A stretch of DNA of 64,000 bases from Cohnella xylanilytica (GCF_014212175.1 NZ_JACJVR010000079.1:124001-188000); one strand, 5' to 3'; shown: positions 7,139-17,284, counted from the stretch's first letter. Translations and numbers: made by a program. Notes: a model not told the origin generated them from the letters alone.

Positions 7139-8860
7139 TCAAGCGTGGAAGTCGAGGCCCGAATGAACGGCCTTGACGTATTCGGCGCGGATGCAGAAGT
7201 CGCCGAAATGCTCGCCTTCAAGCCGCTCCTTCGCGTAGCGGTTGAAGATCGGCCGCAGCTCCCCGAGAATCTCGGCTTCGCCGATGTTCTCGCGGTACAG
7301 CTTGTTCAGCCGGTTGCCGGAGAAGCCGCCGCCCAGGTACATGTTGTACTTGCCGGGAGCCTTCCCGATGAAGGAGAGCTCCGCCAGCGCCGGGCGGGCG
7401 CAGCCGTTCGGGCAGCCCGTCATCCGGATGACGATCTCGTCGTCGCGCAGGCCCGCTTCGTCCAGAATCAGCTCGAGCTTGTCGAGCAGCGTCGGCAAGT
7501 ACCGCTCCGACTCCGCCATCGCCAGGCCGCACGTCGGAAGAGCGACGCAGGCCATGGAATTCCTCCGGAGAGCGGAATAGGCCGCCCCGTCCGTCAGCCC
7601 GTACGCTTCGATGAGCTGCTCGATCTTCTTCTTCTTCTGGCTCGAGACGTTGCCGATGATCAGGTTCTGGTTCCCCGTCAGGCGGAAGTCCCCCGTGTGA
7701 ACCTTGGCGATCTCGCGCAGGCCGGTCATGAGCCGGTAGCCGTCCTCGTCCTTCACGCGGCCGTTCTGGATGAACAGCGTGAAGTGCCACTTGTTGTTGC
7801 TGCCCTTCACCCAGCCGTAACGGTCGCCGTTATGGTCGAAACGATACGGGCGCGCCTCCTGCAGCTTCCAGCCGAGCCGCTTCTCCAGCTCCTCGACGAA
7901 CCACTCGATGCCGCGGTCGTCGATCGTATATTTGAACCGCGCGTGCTTGCGGACCGAACGGTCGCCGTAGTCGCGCTGGATCATGACGGTCTTCTCCGCG
8001 AGGTCGACCGCCTGCTCCGGCGTAATGAAGCCGATGACGCGCGCCAGCTGCGGGTACGTCTTCGGATCGCCGTGCGTCATCCCCATGCCGCCGCCGACGG
8101 CGACGTTGAAGCCGAGCAGCTTGCCGTTCTCGTGGATGGCGATGAAGCCGAGGTCTTGGGAAAATACGTCGACGTCGTTAGACGGCGGCACGGCGATGCC
8201 GATCTTGAACTTCCGCGGGAGATAGACGGGACCGTAGATCGGCTCCTGCTCTTCTCCGTCGCGGCTGTCGACGACCTTCTCCTCGTCCAGCCAGATCTCG
8301 TGATACGCGCGCGTGCGCGGATCGAGATGGTTGCTGATCGTCTTCGCCCACTCGTAGACTTGCTCGTGAACCTCGGATTGATACGGGTTCGGATTGCACA
8401 TGACGTTGCGGTTGACGTCGCCGCAGGCGGCCAGCGTGCTGAGCAGCTCCTTGTTCACTTCCTGGATGAGGCTCTTCATGTTCCACTTGATGACCCCGTG
8501 AAGCTGGAAGGACTGCCGCGTCGTCAGGCGGATCGTTCCGTTCGCATATTTGTGCGCGATCCGGTCCATCATAAGCCATTGCTCCGGCGTGACGACGCCC
8601 CCGGCGGCGCGCACCCGCACCATGAACTGGTATGCCGGCTCGAGCTTCTGCTTGTTCCGTTCGTTGCGCAGATCGCGGTCGTCCTGCATATAGCTGCCGT
8701 GGAACTTCATGAGCCGGTTGTCGTCCTCGGAGATGGAGCCGGTAATCCGGTCCTTCATCGACTCCGTGAGCGTTCCCCGCAGATAGTCGCTTCGGCGCTT
8801 GATGTCCTCGACGTCGCTGTGAGGCGCGCTGTTCGGCGACAGTAGGTTGTTGTCTGACAT
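7139..8860 (-). CDS. cysI: sulfite reductase (NADPH) hemoprotein beta subunit
   Basis: 573 residues. Catalyses six-electron reduction of sulfite to sulfide with siroheme and a [4Fe-4S] cluster, taking electrons from CysJ. Both cluster motifs are intact: [14 protein letters not shown] (Cys438, Cys444) and GCPNGCARP (Cys483, Cys487; the last bridges to siroheme). The [10 protein letters not shown] segment (113-122) carries the arginines and lysine-rich surroundings that bind sulfite/siroheme carboxylates. Full length for bacterial CysI. Start is supported by AAGGAGG 9 bases upstream. It follows cysJ by 57 bases in one operon, and a strong terminator closes the unit. Confidence 0.98.
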   Translation of the reverse strand: MSDNNLLSPNSAPHSDVEDIKRRSDYLRGTLTESMKDRITGSISEDDNRLMKFHGSYMQDDRDLRNERNKQKLEPAYQFMVRVRAAGGVVTPEQWLMMDRIAHKYANGTIRLTTRQSFQLHGVIKWNMKSLIQEVNKELLSTLAACGDVNRNVMCNPNPYQSEVHEQVYEWAKTISNHLDPRTRAYHEIWLDEEKVVDSRDGEEQEPIYGPVYLPRKFKIGIAVPPSNDVDVFSQDLGFIAIHENGKLLGFNVAVGGGMGMTHGDPKTYPQLARVIGFITPEQAVDLAEKTVMIQRDYGDRSVRKHARFKYTIDDRGIEWFVEELEKRLGWKLQEARPYRFDHNGDRYGWVKGSNNKWHFTLFIQNGRVKDEDGYRLMTGLREIAKVHTGDFRLTGNQNLIIGNVSSQKKKKIEQLIEAYGLTDGAAYSALRRNSMACVALPTCGLAMAESERYLPTLLDKLELILDEAGLRDDEIVIRMTGCPNGCARPALAELSFIGKAPGKYNMYLGGGFSGNRLNKLYRENIGEAEILGELRPIFNRYAKERLEGEHFGDFCIRAEYVKAVHSGLDFHA

Positions 8861-8917
8861 TGCCTTATGCCTCCTTGCTGATCTATGGCCTGCCTCGGGT
8901 TCGCGGGTCCGCGAGTC

Positions 8918-10756
8918 TTAGTAGACGTCCCGTTGATATCTCTTTTGCTGCTTCAGCTCGTTCAGGTAAGCCGCCGCTTCCTCGTCGCCGAGTCCGCCTT
9001 CCTTCTTCAGGATGGCGATCAGGGCGTTATGCACGTCGTGCGCCATCTTCTTCTCGTCGCCGCAGACGTAGACGGCCGCTCCCTCTTGCAGCCACCGGTA
9101 CAGCTCCTTGCTATGCTCCAGCATGCGGTGCTGCACGTACACCTTCTCGTCGGTGTCGCGCGAGAAGGCGACGTCCATGCGGGTCAGCACGCCTTCCTTC
9201 AGCCAGCGCTGCCATTCGACCTGGTAGAGGAAGTCGGTGGAGAAGTGCTGGTCGCCGTAGAAAAGCCACGTTTTGCCCGCGGCCCCGGTCTCTTCCCGCT
9301 CGCCCAGGAAGGCGCGGAACGGAGCGACGCCCGTGCCCGGCCCGATCATGATGATCGGCGTGTCCGGGTTGGCCGGAAGCTTGAAGTTCGGGTTGTCCTG
9401 CACGAACACCGGCAGCTTCTGGCCCGGCTCCAGCCGTTCGGACACATAGGTCGAGCAGACGCCGTAGCGGACGCGGCCGTGGGACTCGTAATTCACCTTG
9501 CGGATCGTCAGGTGCACTTCGTCCGGATACGCCTTCGGGCTGCTGGAGATCGAGTAGAGGCGCGGCGGAATCTTCCTCAGGATGCCCAGGAACGCCTTCG
9601 CCGGAACGCCCTTCAGGTCGTAGTCCTGCGCCAGATCGAGCAGGTCCCGCCCCTTCGCGTATTCCTTCAGCTCCGCTTCGCGTCCGGCGGCGAGCAGATC
9701 CTGGAGCCCGCTGTGCGGAGCGAGCGCCGCCGCTTGCTCGATGAGCGGCTTCGTCAGCACGGTGATCTCGTAATGCTTGGTCAGCGCTTCCTTCAGAGGA
9801 CGCTCTTCCGAGCTCTTCGGAAGCGGAACGGATTCGTCCGGGTTCCATCCCATCGCGGCGATCAGCTCTTCGACGAGACGCGGATGGTTCTGCGGATAGA
9901 CGCCCAGGCTGTCGCCCGGCTCGTATTGAAGGTTCGAGCCTTCCAGCGAGAGCTCGAGATGGCGGGTCTCCCGCTGGGAGCCGCGGCCGTTCAGGTTCAG
10001 GTTCTCAAGCACGTCGGCCTCGAACGGGTTCGAGCGCGAGTATTCGGAAGCGGTGCCGGCCGTCGGGGTCGCGGAAGCGCCAGGGGCCGCCGCTTGCGCT
10101 CCGGCGGCGCCGGAGGCTTGGCCCAACGCGGCGAGGACGCTGTCGATCCACTGGCCGGCGGCTTCTTCGAAGTCGACGTCGCAGTCGACGCGCGGCGCGA
10201 GGCGCTTGCCGCCCAGCTCTTCGAGGCGCTGGTCGAAGTCTTTGCCCGTTTTGCAGAAGAATTCGTAAGAGGTGTCGCCCAGCGCCAGAACGGAGAACGG
10301 CATGCCCTCCAGTTGAGGCGCTCTCTTGCTATGCAGGAACTCGTAGAAGGAGATGGCGTTGTCGGGCGGATCGCCCTCGCCTTGCGTGCTCACGACGACG
10401 AGCAGGTTGTCGACCTTCTTGAGCGTGTTCGGCTTGAAGTCGATCATCGCGGAGAGCGTCACCTGGAAGCCTTGTCCTTGGAGCTTCTCGGTCAGCTTCT
10501 TCGCGATCTTGTGGCTGTTCCCGGTCTGCGAACCGAACAGCACGGTCACTTCCTTGGAGACGGCCGGCGCGGCGGCGGCCGGAGCCGGCTGCGGCGCGCC
10601 CGGAACGATGGCCGTCCCGGCCGGAGCGCCCGCGCCCTGGAGCGCGGACAGATAGCCGCTCAGCCAGATGCGCTGCCCTTCCGTCAGAGTGGGCAGCAGG
10701 CGGTTAAGCAGATCCACCTGCTCTTGCTGGAACGGACTGTTTGTTACTTGAAGCAT
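8918..10756 (-). CDS. cysJ: sulfite reductase (NADPH) flavoprotein alpha subunit
   Basis: 612 residues from ATG 10756 (GAGGTG upstream; the longer frame to 10780 lacks support). A short N-terminal helix region and Ala/Pro linker lead into a flavodoxin domain (FMN loop FGSQTGNSHK, about 74-83), an Ala/Pro linker near 212-240, the FAD-binding domain with RLYSISSSP (399-407) and the NADPH domain with GPGTGVAPFRAF (472-483). The protein ends RDVY, the usual CysJ terminus that stacks on FAD. It passes electrons NADPH to FAD to FMN to CysI. First gene of the cysJI operon. Confidence 0.97.
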   Translation of the reverse strand: MLQVTNSPFQQEQVDLLNRLLPTLTEGQRIWLSGYLSALQGAGAPAGTAIVPGAPQPAPAAAAPAVSKEVTVLFGSQTGNSHKIAKKLTEKLQGQGFQVTLSAMIDFKPNTLKKVDNLLVVVSTQGEGDPPDNAISFYEFLHSKRAPQLEGMPFSVLALGDTSYEFFCKTGKDFDQRLEELGGKRLAPRVDCDVDFEEAAGQWIDSVLAALGQASGAAGAQAAAPGASATPTAGTASEYSRSNPFEADVLENLNLNGRGSQRETRHLELSLEGSNLQYEPGDSLGVYPQNHPRLVEELIAAMGWNPDESVPLPKSSEERPLKEALTKHYEITVLTKPLIEQAAALAPHSGLQDLLAAGREAELKEYAKGRDLLDLAQDYDLKGVPAKAFLGILRKIPPRLYSISSSPKAYPDEVHLTIRKVNYESHGRVRYGVCSTYVSERLEPGQKLPVFVQDNPNFKLPANPDTPIIMIGPGTGVAPFRAFLGEREETGAAGKTWLFYGDQHFSTDFLYQVEWQRWLKEGVLTRMDVAFSRDTDEKVYVQHRMLEHSKELYRWLQEGAAVYVCGDEKKMAHDVHNALIAILKKEGGLGDEEAAAYLNELKQQKRYQRDVY

Positions 10757-11285
10757 GAACCCCACACACCTCGCTCGCATGTCATCGGTGATTTCCCGAT
10801 CATTCTGATATCCTTTTCAGGCATTGTACTATCCAAGGTACCATGCCGCGCGGCCGGTAACAAGTCAAATGATTTTATAGCATTTATAAGCGGAGGCAAT
10901 AGATCGGGCGGGGGTCGCCGGCGTTGGCCGAGCCGTCGGGAGTCCGGCATCGGGCCGGCATGGGCCGGCATTGGAAGGCCGGCGGGAGCGTCGGCGGGAC
11001 TGGTGACGACGAGACGTCTCCGGAATCGACGCTGATCGGCGGCGCGATCCATTGCGCCGATCTCCTCTCCATTCAGTAATTTCTATAATGATGCAGAAAA
11101 GAATTCTCGTCCCGAACCGCGATCCCCTTCGCGGCCGGCCCCAATCAAAACGAGCCCAAGTCGCGGACTTGGGCTCGCCATGCGTGCTTGCTGCCTTATG
11201 GGGAACGCCTATCCCCCTCCCGCCGATCCGGCCCTCCGCCTCCGCCGCTCGCTTCCGTTACGGCGCGGGCGCAGACTCGAGCCCC
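10757..11285. other. intergenic region upstream of cysJ
   Basis: 529 bases. The part next to cysJ is AT-richer (TATAAA, TAGTACAAT and TTGACT elements on the minus strand) and must hold its promoter, but no pair fits cleanly. The middle is very GC-rich with repeated GGCCGGCAT. The terminator of the GH-A gene is at 11147-11177. No gene supported. Confidence 0.4.
11147..11177 (-). terminator. terminator of the GH-A hydrolase gene
   Basis: CGAGCCCAAGTC and GACTTGGGCTCG form a perfect 12-bp stem with loop GCG; on the minus strand TTTTGATT follows. Confidence 0.8.
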
Positions 11286-14200
11286 TTAAGGTGCGGGCAC
11301 GGATTCGGGCGCAGGCCCGGGGGCGGCGTCGGGTTCAACCGCAGGCCCGGGGGCGGCGTCGGGTTCAACCGCAGGCCCGGGTACGGCATCGGGTTCAGCC
11401 TCCGGCCCGGGGGCGGCGTCCGTCTCGGCCGAAGGCTCGAGCTCGGTTGCGGGCGCCGGCGCCGGAACGATCCGGATATCGTCGATGAAGGCGGTGTTGT
11501 CGCCCGTCGTCGTCGTCGCCGCGAACCGGACCTTGTGCTTGCCCGGCGCCGCGAACGTGAAGCGGTCCGTCGTATAAGCGGCATAGCTGCCGGACGACGG
11601 CGCGAACGAGCCGACCGCCTGGTCGTCGACGTAGACGGTGAACTTCTGCTGCCCGCCGAAGCCGGCGCGCCTGGAAGCCTGGAACGTAATCGCGTACGTC
11701 CCCGCCGGGAACAGAGCCTCTTGGCTGAATTCGCCCGGGGCGCCGTTAACGGTCTGCAGGTAACCCGCCTGCGTCCCTTCCGGAGCGTCGGCCGCGCCGA
11801 AGACGCTGCCGTTGCGGATGACGCCCGCCGTCGCGGCGAAGGTCCACGGACCGGCCGTGCCGCCGAACTTCACGCCGTTGCCGTTCGTCACGGCCGGCGT
11901 CTCGAAGCCGCCGTTGCCGATCTCGGCCTGCTCCGGAATAGCGATGCGCTCGATGCCGACCCCGTCGATCCAGGCCGTGCCCTCCCCGCCCGCGGCCGAG
12001 AACCGGATCTCGTGCGCTCCGGCGTCCACCGTGAAGAAGTCCGTGCCGAACGCCTTGTAGCTTCCCGCCGGAGGCGTATACGTACCGACGACCCGATCGT
12101 CCACCCGCACCTCGATCGCCCGCGTGCCGCCGGTCGCGGCCCGGAAGTTCAAGGCGTACGTGCCCGCCGGGAATTCGACGCTCTGAACGAACGATCCGCC
12201 GTCCGTCACGTAAGCCGCCTGCACGCCGAGCGGGGCTCGCGGCGCGCCTTGCCCGCCGCTGCCGCGGATGACGCCGGAGTTGGCGTCGAAGCTCCAGCCC
12301 GCGGTCGGGCCGGCCAGCGCTTCTCCGTCCGCGACGGCCGGCGTCTCGAAGCTGCCGTTCGCCGCGTACGGAGCTTCCGGTTGGACCGGCAGCGTAATGC
12401 GGACGTCATCCAGGAAGGCCGTGTTGTCGCCGGTCGTCGAGGCGGCCTGGAACTTGATGACGTGCCGCCCGCCCTCGGTCGCGAACGGCTCCGTCCGATA
12501 CAAGACGTACTCGCCCGTCGTCGGGGCGTACGAGCCGATCACCGTGTCGTCGAACAGAACGTCGAACGTCTGCGTGCCGCCGAAGCTCATCCGCTTGGCC
12601 GCCTTGAACGACATCTGATAGGTGCCCGGCTTGAAGTTGATCGACTGGCTGAACCAGCCGTTCACGCCGCCGTCCGTCTTCAGATAGCCGGTCTGGACGC
12701 CTTGGGGCGCGTCCGGCGCCTGGAACACGGAGCCGTTATGCTGGACGCCGGCGCGCTCCGTGAACGTCCAGCCGTTCGTCATCGGGCCCCATCGGGCCGA
12801 GGAGGTCGCCGGCTTCTCGAAGCCCGCGTTGTAGAAGGTTACGACCGGAAGCTCCTCCGGAACGTCCGGGCTGTAGAAGCAGCGCTTCGGCACGCCCGGA
12901 GCCGGGTCGCCGAACACGTCGGCGCTGCACTCCGTTCCGTCCGTCAGCACCTTGTAGTTGAACAATCCGTCCGCGCCGAACGCGACGATCGCCTCTCCCT
13001 GGAAGTCGCACCTGCCTTGGCCTTCGTACATGCAGAAGGTATATCCGTCCGGCGAATTGCTGACGTCGCCGATCTGGTAGAACGCCGAAGCCGTGCCCGA
13101 AGGCTTCTTGCCCGCCTTGAACGCCTTGGCCTTGTACAGCGCGAGCGAGCCGTTGTTCAGAATGATCGGTTTGGTATACAGAGAAGAAGATTCGGTCGGC
13201 GTGCTGCCGTCCGTCGTGTAGCGAATCTGCGCCCCCGGCGTCGCGGAGGTCAGGAACAGCGCCTCGGCCGACGGATACGGTCCCGGGGCGAGGCTGAACC
13301 GGGGCGCCTCGACGGTGCTCGGCACCGACCTCGGCAGCACCTTGACGAGCGAGATCGCGTAAGCGGACGGATCGCGGACGCTGGCCGCCTTCACGGCGAC
13401 GTAAGTCTCGTCCGTCACGTTCGGCGCGTGGTAAACCCCGGTGTTTTTGTTAATCGCGCCTTTGTTCTTCGGATCTCCCTTCTTGTCGCCGACGATGCTC
13501 CACGCGACGCCGCCCGCCTTGTCGACGACTTCGGCGCTCAGCTGCAGCTTGTCGCCCGACTTCACCGTCGGCGTCAGCGGCGACACCTTCACCTGCGTCG
13601 CGGAAGGGGCCGTCGTATAGACGATGACGCTGTAGTCGCCGCCGATGCCGGCGTCGCGGAACGACGTTCCGGCCCGGAACGAACCGGAGGACTCCGGCAG
13701 AACGGCGTTGCCTTCCGGCACGACGTCGCTCCGGTATTCGTGCTTGGCGAACGTCTTGTTCACCGCGAGGGAGCCGAAGTCGAACGAGACGTCCTTCGCG
13801 GCCCCTTCCTTGCTCTCCAGCAGAATCGTATAGTTGCCGTCCGGCGACTTGAAGGCGGCCGCGCGTACGTCGGGGGAGTCCGTCTCCACCTTCAGCACTT
13901 GGCTGTGCGCCGGAATGTAGCGGGTCAGCAGGCCGCCGATGTAGAACGTCTTGCGGGGCTGCATGCCGAGCAGCAGCGAATCCCACATCGTGTAGTTGCC
14001 GTTCGTCCCGCCGAACGGATCCGGGCTCCACGTGCCGTTCAGCTGCCAGATAAGCGCCGAACCCACGCCGGAGTTGGCCGCCTGAATGACGGAGTTGGCG
14101 TAGCCGGCGTTCCAGTTGCTGTCGTTGTCGCCCGCCCAGCCGAATTCCGTCAGATGGACCGGCTTCCCTTGGACGAAGTTCTTGCGGGTCCGGATCTGGC

Positions 14201-15059
14201 CGCCCAGCCCGTCGTAGCTCTCGCCGTACACATGGAAGCTGTAGGCGTCGAAGACGTCGCCGGCGTGCTCGCTCATGTACTGCGTCCAGGCCGGGGCGCC
14301 GGACTCTTCGGGTCCCCAGATCTGAACCCGCGAGCGCAGGCCGTCCGCCGCGAGCCGGTCGCTCGCCTTGCGGGCCATCTCGGCGTAATACGCCTGCTGG
14401 TCGCCGGGAACCTCGTAGTCCCAGCTGCCGTTCGGCTCGTTGTAAAAAGTCAAGTATTTGACGTTCGAGTATCCCCGCTCGTCGAGCAGATGCTTCAGCA
14501 GCGCCGAAGCCGAGGCCGCGTAGGCGTCCAGATCCGCGGGCGCGCTCTCCGCCTGCGGAACGTCGGGGAACGTGAACCAGTCGTGGACCTTCGAGCCGTT
14601 TTTCCACCCGAAGTCCAATTCGATCTCGGTGCCGGCTTCCTTGAAGGCGTCGAGGTACGCGTAGAAGCCCTTCATCTCCGGACTGTCCCACGTATAGACG
14701 CCCTTCTCGGGCTCCATCCAGTCGATCTGGAACCAGACCCGCGCCACCTTCGGGCGCACGGTCAGAATCCGCTTGCGGTCCATCTCCCAATGCGCTTCCG
14801 TGTAGCCGAACTGCGTCGTTCCCTTCATCAGGTTCGCGGGAATGACGTTCACCCCGACGCCTAGAAAATCGTCCTGCACGACCTGGTCCGGATGAACGCG
14901 GACCGCAGCCCGGATCGGCTCGGACGCGCCGCCGATCTCTTCCGCGCCGATCTCCGCCGCGGCGGACGCTCCCGCGGGAATCGCCGACGGCAGCAGCAGC
15001 GAAGCGGCCAGCGTCAACGCCGCCGCCGTTCGGGCAACCGAATGCTTCACTCGATTCAT
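11286..15059 (-). CDS. secreted multidomain glycoside hydrolase, clan GH-A (GH39/GH5-like)
   Basis: 1257 residues from ATG 15059 (GAGAGGAG 7 bases upstream). Signal peptide about 1-35; a (beta/alpha)8 domain to about residue 390 with acid/base Glu208 in FYNEPNG and nucleophile Glu305 in HLTEFGW; a beta-sandwich; a chitobiase/hexosaminidase C-terminal-like domain (about 585-660, TDGSTPTESSS); a four-Cys domain (about 670-735, with FGDPAPG-VPKRCFY) known from secreted cellulases; then three homologous beta-sandwich modules of about 150 residues (about 737-887, 897-1040, 1047-1197) that look like carbohydrate-binding units. The tail is a Pro/Ala/Glu repeat with no LPXTG or S-layer anchor, so release to the medium is likely. 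Substrate unknown. It lies downstream of a sugar ABC operon and has its own cre-overlapped promoter. Confidence 0.87.
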   Translation of the reverse strand: MNRVKHSVARTAAALTLAASLLLPSAIPAGASAAAEIGAEEIGGASEPIRAAVRVHPDQVVQDDFLGVGVNVIPANLMKGTTQFGYTEAHWEMDRKRILTVRPKVARVWFQIDWMEPEKGVYTWDSPEMKGFYAYLDAFKEAGTEIELDFGWKNGSKVHDWFTFPDVPQAESAPADLDAYAASASALLKHLLDERGYSNVKYLTFYNEPNGSWDYEVPGDQQAYYAEMARKASDRLAADGLRSRVQIWGPEESGAPAWTQYMSEHAGDVFDAYSFHVYGESYDGLGGQIRTRKNFVQGKPVHLTEFGWAGDNDSNWNAGYANSVIQAANSGVGSALIWQLNGTWSPDPFGGTNGNYTMWDSLLLGMQPRKTFYIGGLLTRYIPAHSQVLKVETDSPDVRAAAFKSPDGNYTILLESKEGAAKDVSFDFGSLAVNKTFAKHEYRSDVVPEGNAVLPESSGSFRAGTSFRDAGIGGDYSVIVYTTAPSATQVKVSPLTPTVKSGDKLQLSAEVVDKAGGVAWSIVGDKKGDPKNKGAINKNTGVYHAPNVTDETYVAVKAASVRDPSAYAISLVKVLPRSVPSTVEAPRFSLAPGPYPSAEALFLTSATPGAQIRYTTDGSTPTESSSLYTKPIILNNGSLALYKAKAFKAGKKPSGTASAFYQIGDVSNSPDGYTFCMYEGQGRCDFQGEAIVAFGADGLFNYKVLTDGTECSADVFGDPAPGVPKRCFYSPDVPEELPVVTFYNAGFEKPATSSARWGPMTNGWTFTERAGVQHNGSVFQAPDAPQGVQTGYLKTDGGVNGWFSQSINFKPGTYQMSFKAAKRMSFGGTQTFDVLFDDTVIGSYAPTTGEYVLYRTEPFATEGGRHVIKFQAASTTGDNTAFLDDVRITLPVQPEAPYAANGSFETPAVADGEALAGPTAGWSFDANSGVIRGSGGQGAPRAPLGVQAAYVTDGGSFVQSVEFPAGTYALNFRAATGGTRAIEVRVDDRVVGTYTPPAGSYKAFGTDFFTVDAGAHEIRFSAAGGEGTAWIDGVGIERIAIPEQAEIGNGGFETPAVTNGNGVKFGGTAGPWTFAATAGVIRNGSVFGAADAPEGTQAGYLQTVNGAPGEFSQEALFPAGTYAITFQASRRAGFGGQQKFTVYVDDQAVGSFAPSSGSYAAYTTDRFTFAAPGKHKVRFAATTTTGDNTAFIDDIRIVPAPAPATELEPSAETDAAPGPEAEPDAVPGPAVEPDAAPGPAVEPDAAPGPAPESVPAP
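11311..11430 (-). repeat. 30-bp tandem repeat in the hydrolase tail
   Basis: Four units (11311, 11341, 11371, 11401), the first two identical, each coding ten residues of the type EPDAAPGPAV. In frame, so copy number can change without breaking the gene. Confidence 0.93.
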
Positions 15060-15167
15060 TCCGATTCTCCTCTCGATTCGAAGCGACATGGTTGTTGCAG
15101 AGCCGGTTCGGCCCTTCGCGGCCTCGTCTCACCTCCCCGCTGTCCGTCTTCTTCAATCTTAAAGGCG

Positions 15168-15181
15168 GGTAAGCGCTTGCA
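15168..15181. promoter_or_regulatory. cre-like catabolite-response element
   Basis: GGTAAGCGCTTGCA fits 13 of 14 positions of the CcpA consensus TGWAARCGYTWNCW. On the minus strand it overlaps TTGCAA, a possible -35 of the hydrolase gene, which starts 109 bases downstream. Confidence 0.75.
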
Positions 15182-15415
15182 AAATGAACATTCTGCGGAT
15201 TGGCTTGAACGGTTTGCGCCTGGCCGCCCGCTCCCGCCGGCGGAGATTGAACGATCTTGAGAAGGAGTTGAATAATCTCTTCGCGGGCATCCGCGCGAAG
15301 GCTGTCTAGGGCGGCAGACGCCGCGGAATCTCGGCAGCTCGGGCGGCAGAGGAGGCGCCGCATTCCTTCCATAGCCGGGAATGCGGCGAGGCGGGCTGCC
15401 TGCTTCCGGCGAATC

Positions 15416-15454
15416 GAAAAAGCGGGCCCGCGCCCCAGGAGGCGCAGACCCGCT
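15416..15454 (-). terminator. terminator of the lplB-lplC-lipoprotein operon
   Basis: On the minus strand AGCGGG...GCGCC / GGCGC...CCCGCT folds to a GC stem followed by TTTTT. Confidence 0.85.
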
Positions 15455-15499
15455 TGCTTCGTTCGCCGGCTGCCGCCGCGGCGGCCCGGAGGTCCGGCC

Positions 15500-17284
15500 T
15501 TAGTCCTGCAGGCCGTGCTCCGTTCGGAGCCGCGCGACTTCGTCGTTGTAGAACTTCGTGAACTCGTCGGCCCCGGCCTTCTTGAAGGCCGCGATCGCGT
15601 CTTGCTTGTTCTTCGCGAAGGCGGCGTCGTCCTTGGACAGGATGATCTTGGCCGCCTCCCGGGCCGCCAGCTCCTTGAGCGCCGCTTCTTTCTTTTTCCA
15701 ATCGTCCGTCAGCGTCACTCCCGGCACCGTGTTCCGCTTCAGAATCTCCTCGTCGGACATGCCGTTCATCCAGGTCGTGAACGTGGTCAGCTTGCCGTCG
15801 TTGATCATCTTCTCGAACACTTGACCCGAATACTCCGCGCCGTAGTGCTGCGCGAAATCCTTCTCGAGCGGAGTCGCCGCCTTCGCCAGCGCTTCTTCGG
15901 TGTTGAACAGGTTGACCGGCTGGCCGTCGTTCGGGTTGACCATGTCGCCGCCGAGCCCGATGATGTTCAGGTCGAGCCCGAGCCCGGACGATTCGAGCGC
16001 CGCGCCGCCCGCCGCCTTCAGAGAGAGGGTCTCCTCGGTCAGCGTCGGCTTGCCGTCGACCCGATTCCAGTCCTTGCCTTCCGCGCCGTTGTACATCGTG
16101 CGGGCGCCGTCCAGCGAGAAGATGTAGTTGAGGAAGTCCATCGCCTTCTCGGGGTTCTTCGAGCTCTTCGAGATCGCGTACGACTTATCCTGCCAGCCGA
16201 GCGGGTTGACGCCGCCCGTCCAGGCGAGCTTGCCGGCCGGCACGACGATGAAGCCCTTGCCGTCGCTCGTATGCTGCGCGTTGAAGTCGCCCATCGCCCA
16301 GGTGGCGGGTCCGACCACGAGCTGTCCGGCCGTCGCCTTGGCCATGTAATCGTTGTTCTTCATTGTGAACGAGTCCGGATCGAGCAGGCCCCTGCGCTGA
16401 GCCTTGTTGTAGAAGTCCATGGCGGTCCAGAAGTTGGAGCTCTCGTCCGTCAGCACGCTGATGAAGTCGTGCCCGCCGACCTTCGCGGCCGTCAGGTCGC
16501 TGGTCGCGCCGGTCAATTCCGTGAACGTAAGCGGCGGAATCAGGTACGGCCACAATCCCCAGTCCTGCCACATCGAGACGCCGTACACCTTCTTGCCGTC
16601 CTCGGTCGTCGGATGCTGCTGGACGATCTGCTCCAGTGCGTTCAGAAGATCGTCCATCGTGTTCAGCTCGGGAGCGCCGATCTCCTTGTACCAGTCCCAG
16701 CGGATCGTCGGGCCGATCGTGATCGGCTTGACCGCGGTTCCCGGCTTCGGCTGCACCTGCGGCGGCAGGAAGTACAGCTTGCCGGTGCCGTTGCTCCAGT
16801 TCTTCTTGCTGTACTCGACGACCGTACCGATGTTGGCGGAGATATCCTTGCCGCGCTCGGCCAGCATGTCGTCCATCGGAACGATGAGGTTGCCCTCGAT
16901 CAGCTGCTTCTGGTACTTGTTGACGTCCGCCCGGACGATGTCCGGCAGGTCGCCGCTCGCCAGCAGCACGTTGAACTTGTTCTCGTCGGCTTCGACGTAT
17001 TCGATCTTCACGCCGACCTTCTCGGCGATCGCCTGGGCGACCTTGCTGTCCGGATACTTGTTCCACTTCGTGCCCGGCTCCATGACCAGCACCCGCAGCG
17101 TGACGAGATCCTCCTTCTTGCCGGAATCCGCCGTCGCGGATGCGGAAGGCGATCCGGAAGAGGATGCGCTCGGACTCTCCCCTGCCGCGTTGTTCGAACC
17201 CGAATTGCCGGAACATGCCGAGAGCAGCAGCGCCGTGCTCATCAGCATGACGGCGGCCGGCTTCAGTGCGCCTTTCTGTCTCAT
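15500..17284 (-). CDS. extracellular sugar-binding lipoprotein (LipO/LplA-like)
   Basis: 594 residues. Lipobox LLSAC with lipidated Cys24, then a low-complexity Ser/Ala/Gly linker to about 52 and a type 1 solute-binding fold of the long (about 550 residue) class that works with LplB/LplC permeases. Conserved sites include LASGDLPDIVRAD and the hinge region. It should capture an oligosaccharide and deliver it to the two permeases encoded just upstream; no ATPase gene is nearby, as usual for this class, which shares MsmX-type ATPases. Start has AAGGAGGG 8 bases upstream. Last gene of its operon, 118 bases after lplC. Confidence 0.93.
   Translation of the reverse strand: MRQKGALKPAAVMLMSTALLLSACSGNSGSNNAAGESPSASSSGSPSASATADSGKKEDLVTLRVLVMEPGTKWNKYPDSKVAQAIAEKVGVKIEYVEADENKFNVLLASGDLPDIVRADVNKYQKQLIEGNLIVPMDDMLAERGKDISANIGTVVEYSKKNWSNGTGKLYFLPPQVQPKPGTAVKPITIGPTIRWDWYKEIGAPELNTMDDLLNALEQIVQQHPTTEDGKKVYGVSMWQDWGLWPYLIPPLTFTELTGATSDLTAAKVGGHDFISVLTDESSNFWTAMDFYNKAQRRGLLDPDSFTMKNNDYMAKATAGQLVVGPATWAMGDFNAQHTSDGKGFIVVPAGKLAWTGGVNPLGWQDKSYAISKSSKNPEKAMDFLNYIFSLDGARTMYNGAEGKDWNRVDGKPTLTEETLSLKAAGGAALESSGLGLDLNIIGLGGDMVNPNDGQPVNLFNTEEALAKAATPLEKDFAQHYGAEYSGQVFEKMINDGKLTTFTTWMNGMSDEEILKRNTVPGVTLTDDWKKKEAALKELAAREAAKIILSKDDAAFAKNKQDAIAAFKKAGADEFTKFYNDEVARLRTEHGLQD

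Larger units (their letters stand above)
15060..15499. other. intergenic region with cre, hairpins and terminator
   Basis: Holds the hydrolase promoter area and cre (15168-15181), an 11-bp stem hairpin without T-run (CGCCGCATTCC at 15356-15366 with GGAATGCGGCG at 15378-15388), and the terminator of the upstream lipoprotein gene (15416-15454). No gene. Confidence 0.55.

Noticed and set aside
11052-14864. Very long open frame on the plus strand opposite the GH-A hydrolase
   Set aside because: It is an antisense shadow of a GC-rich gene: Arg/Ala/Val-rich, no domain, no ribosome site, whereas the minus strand encodes recognisable domains.
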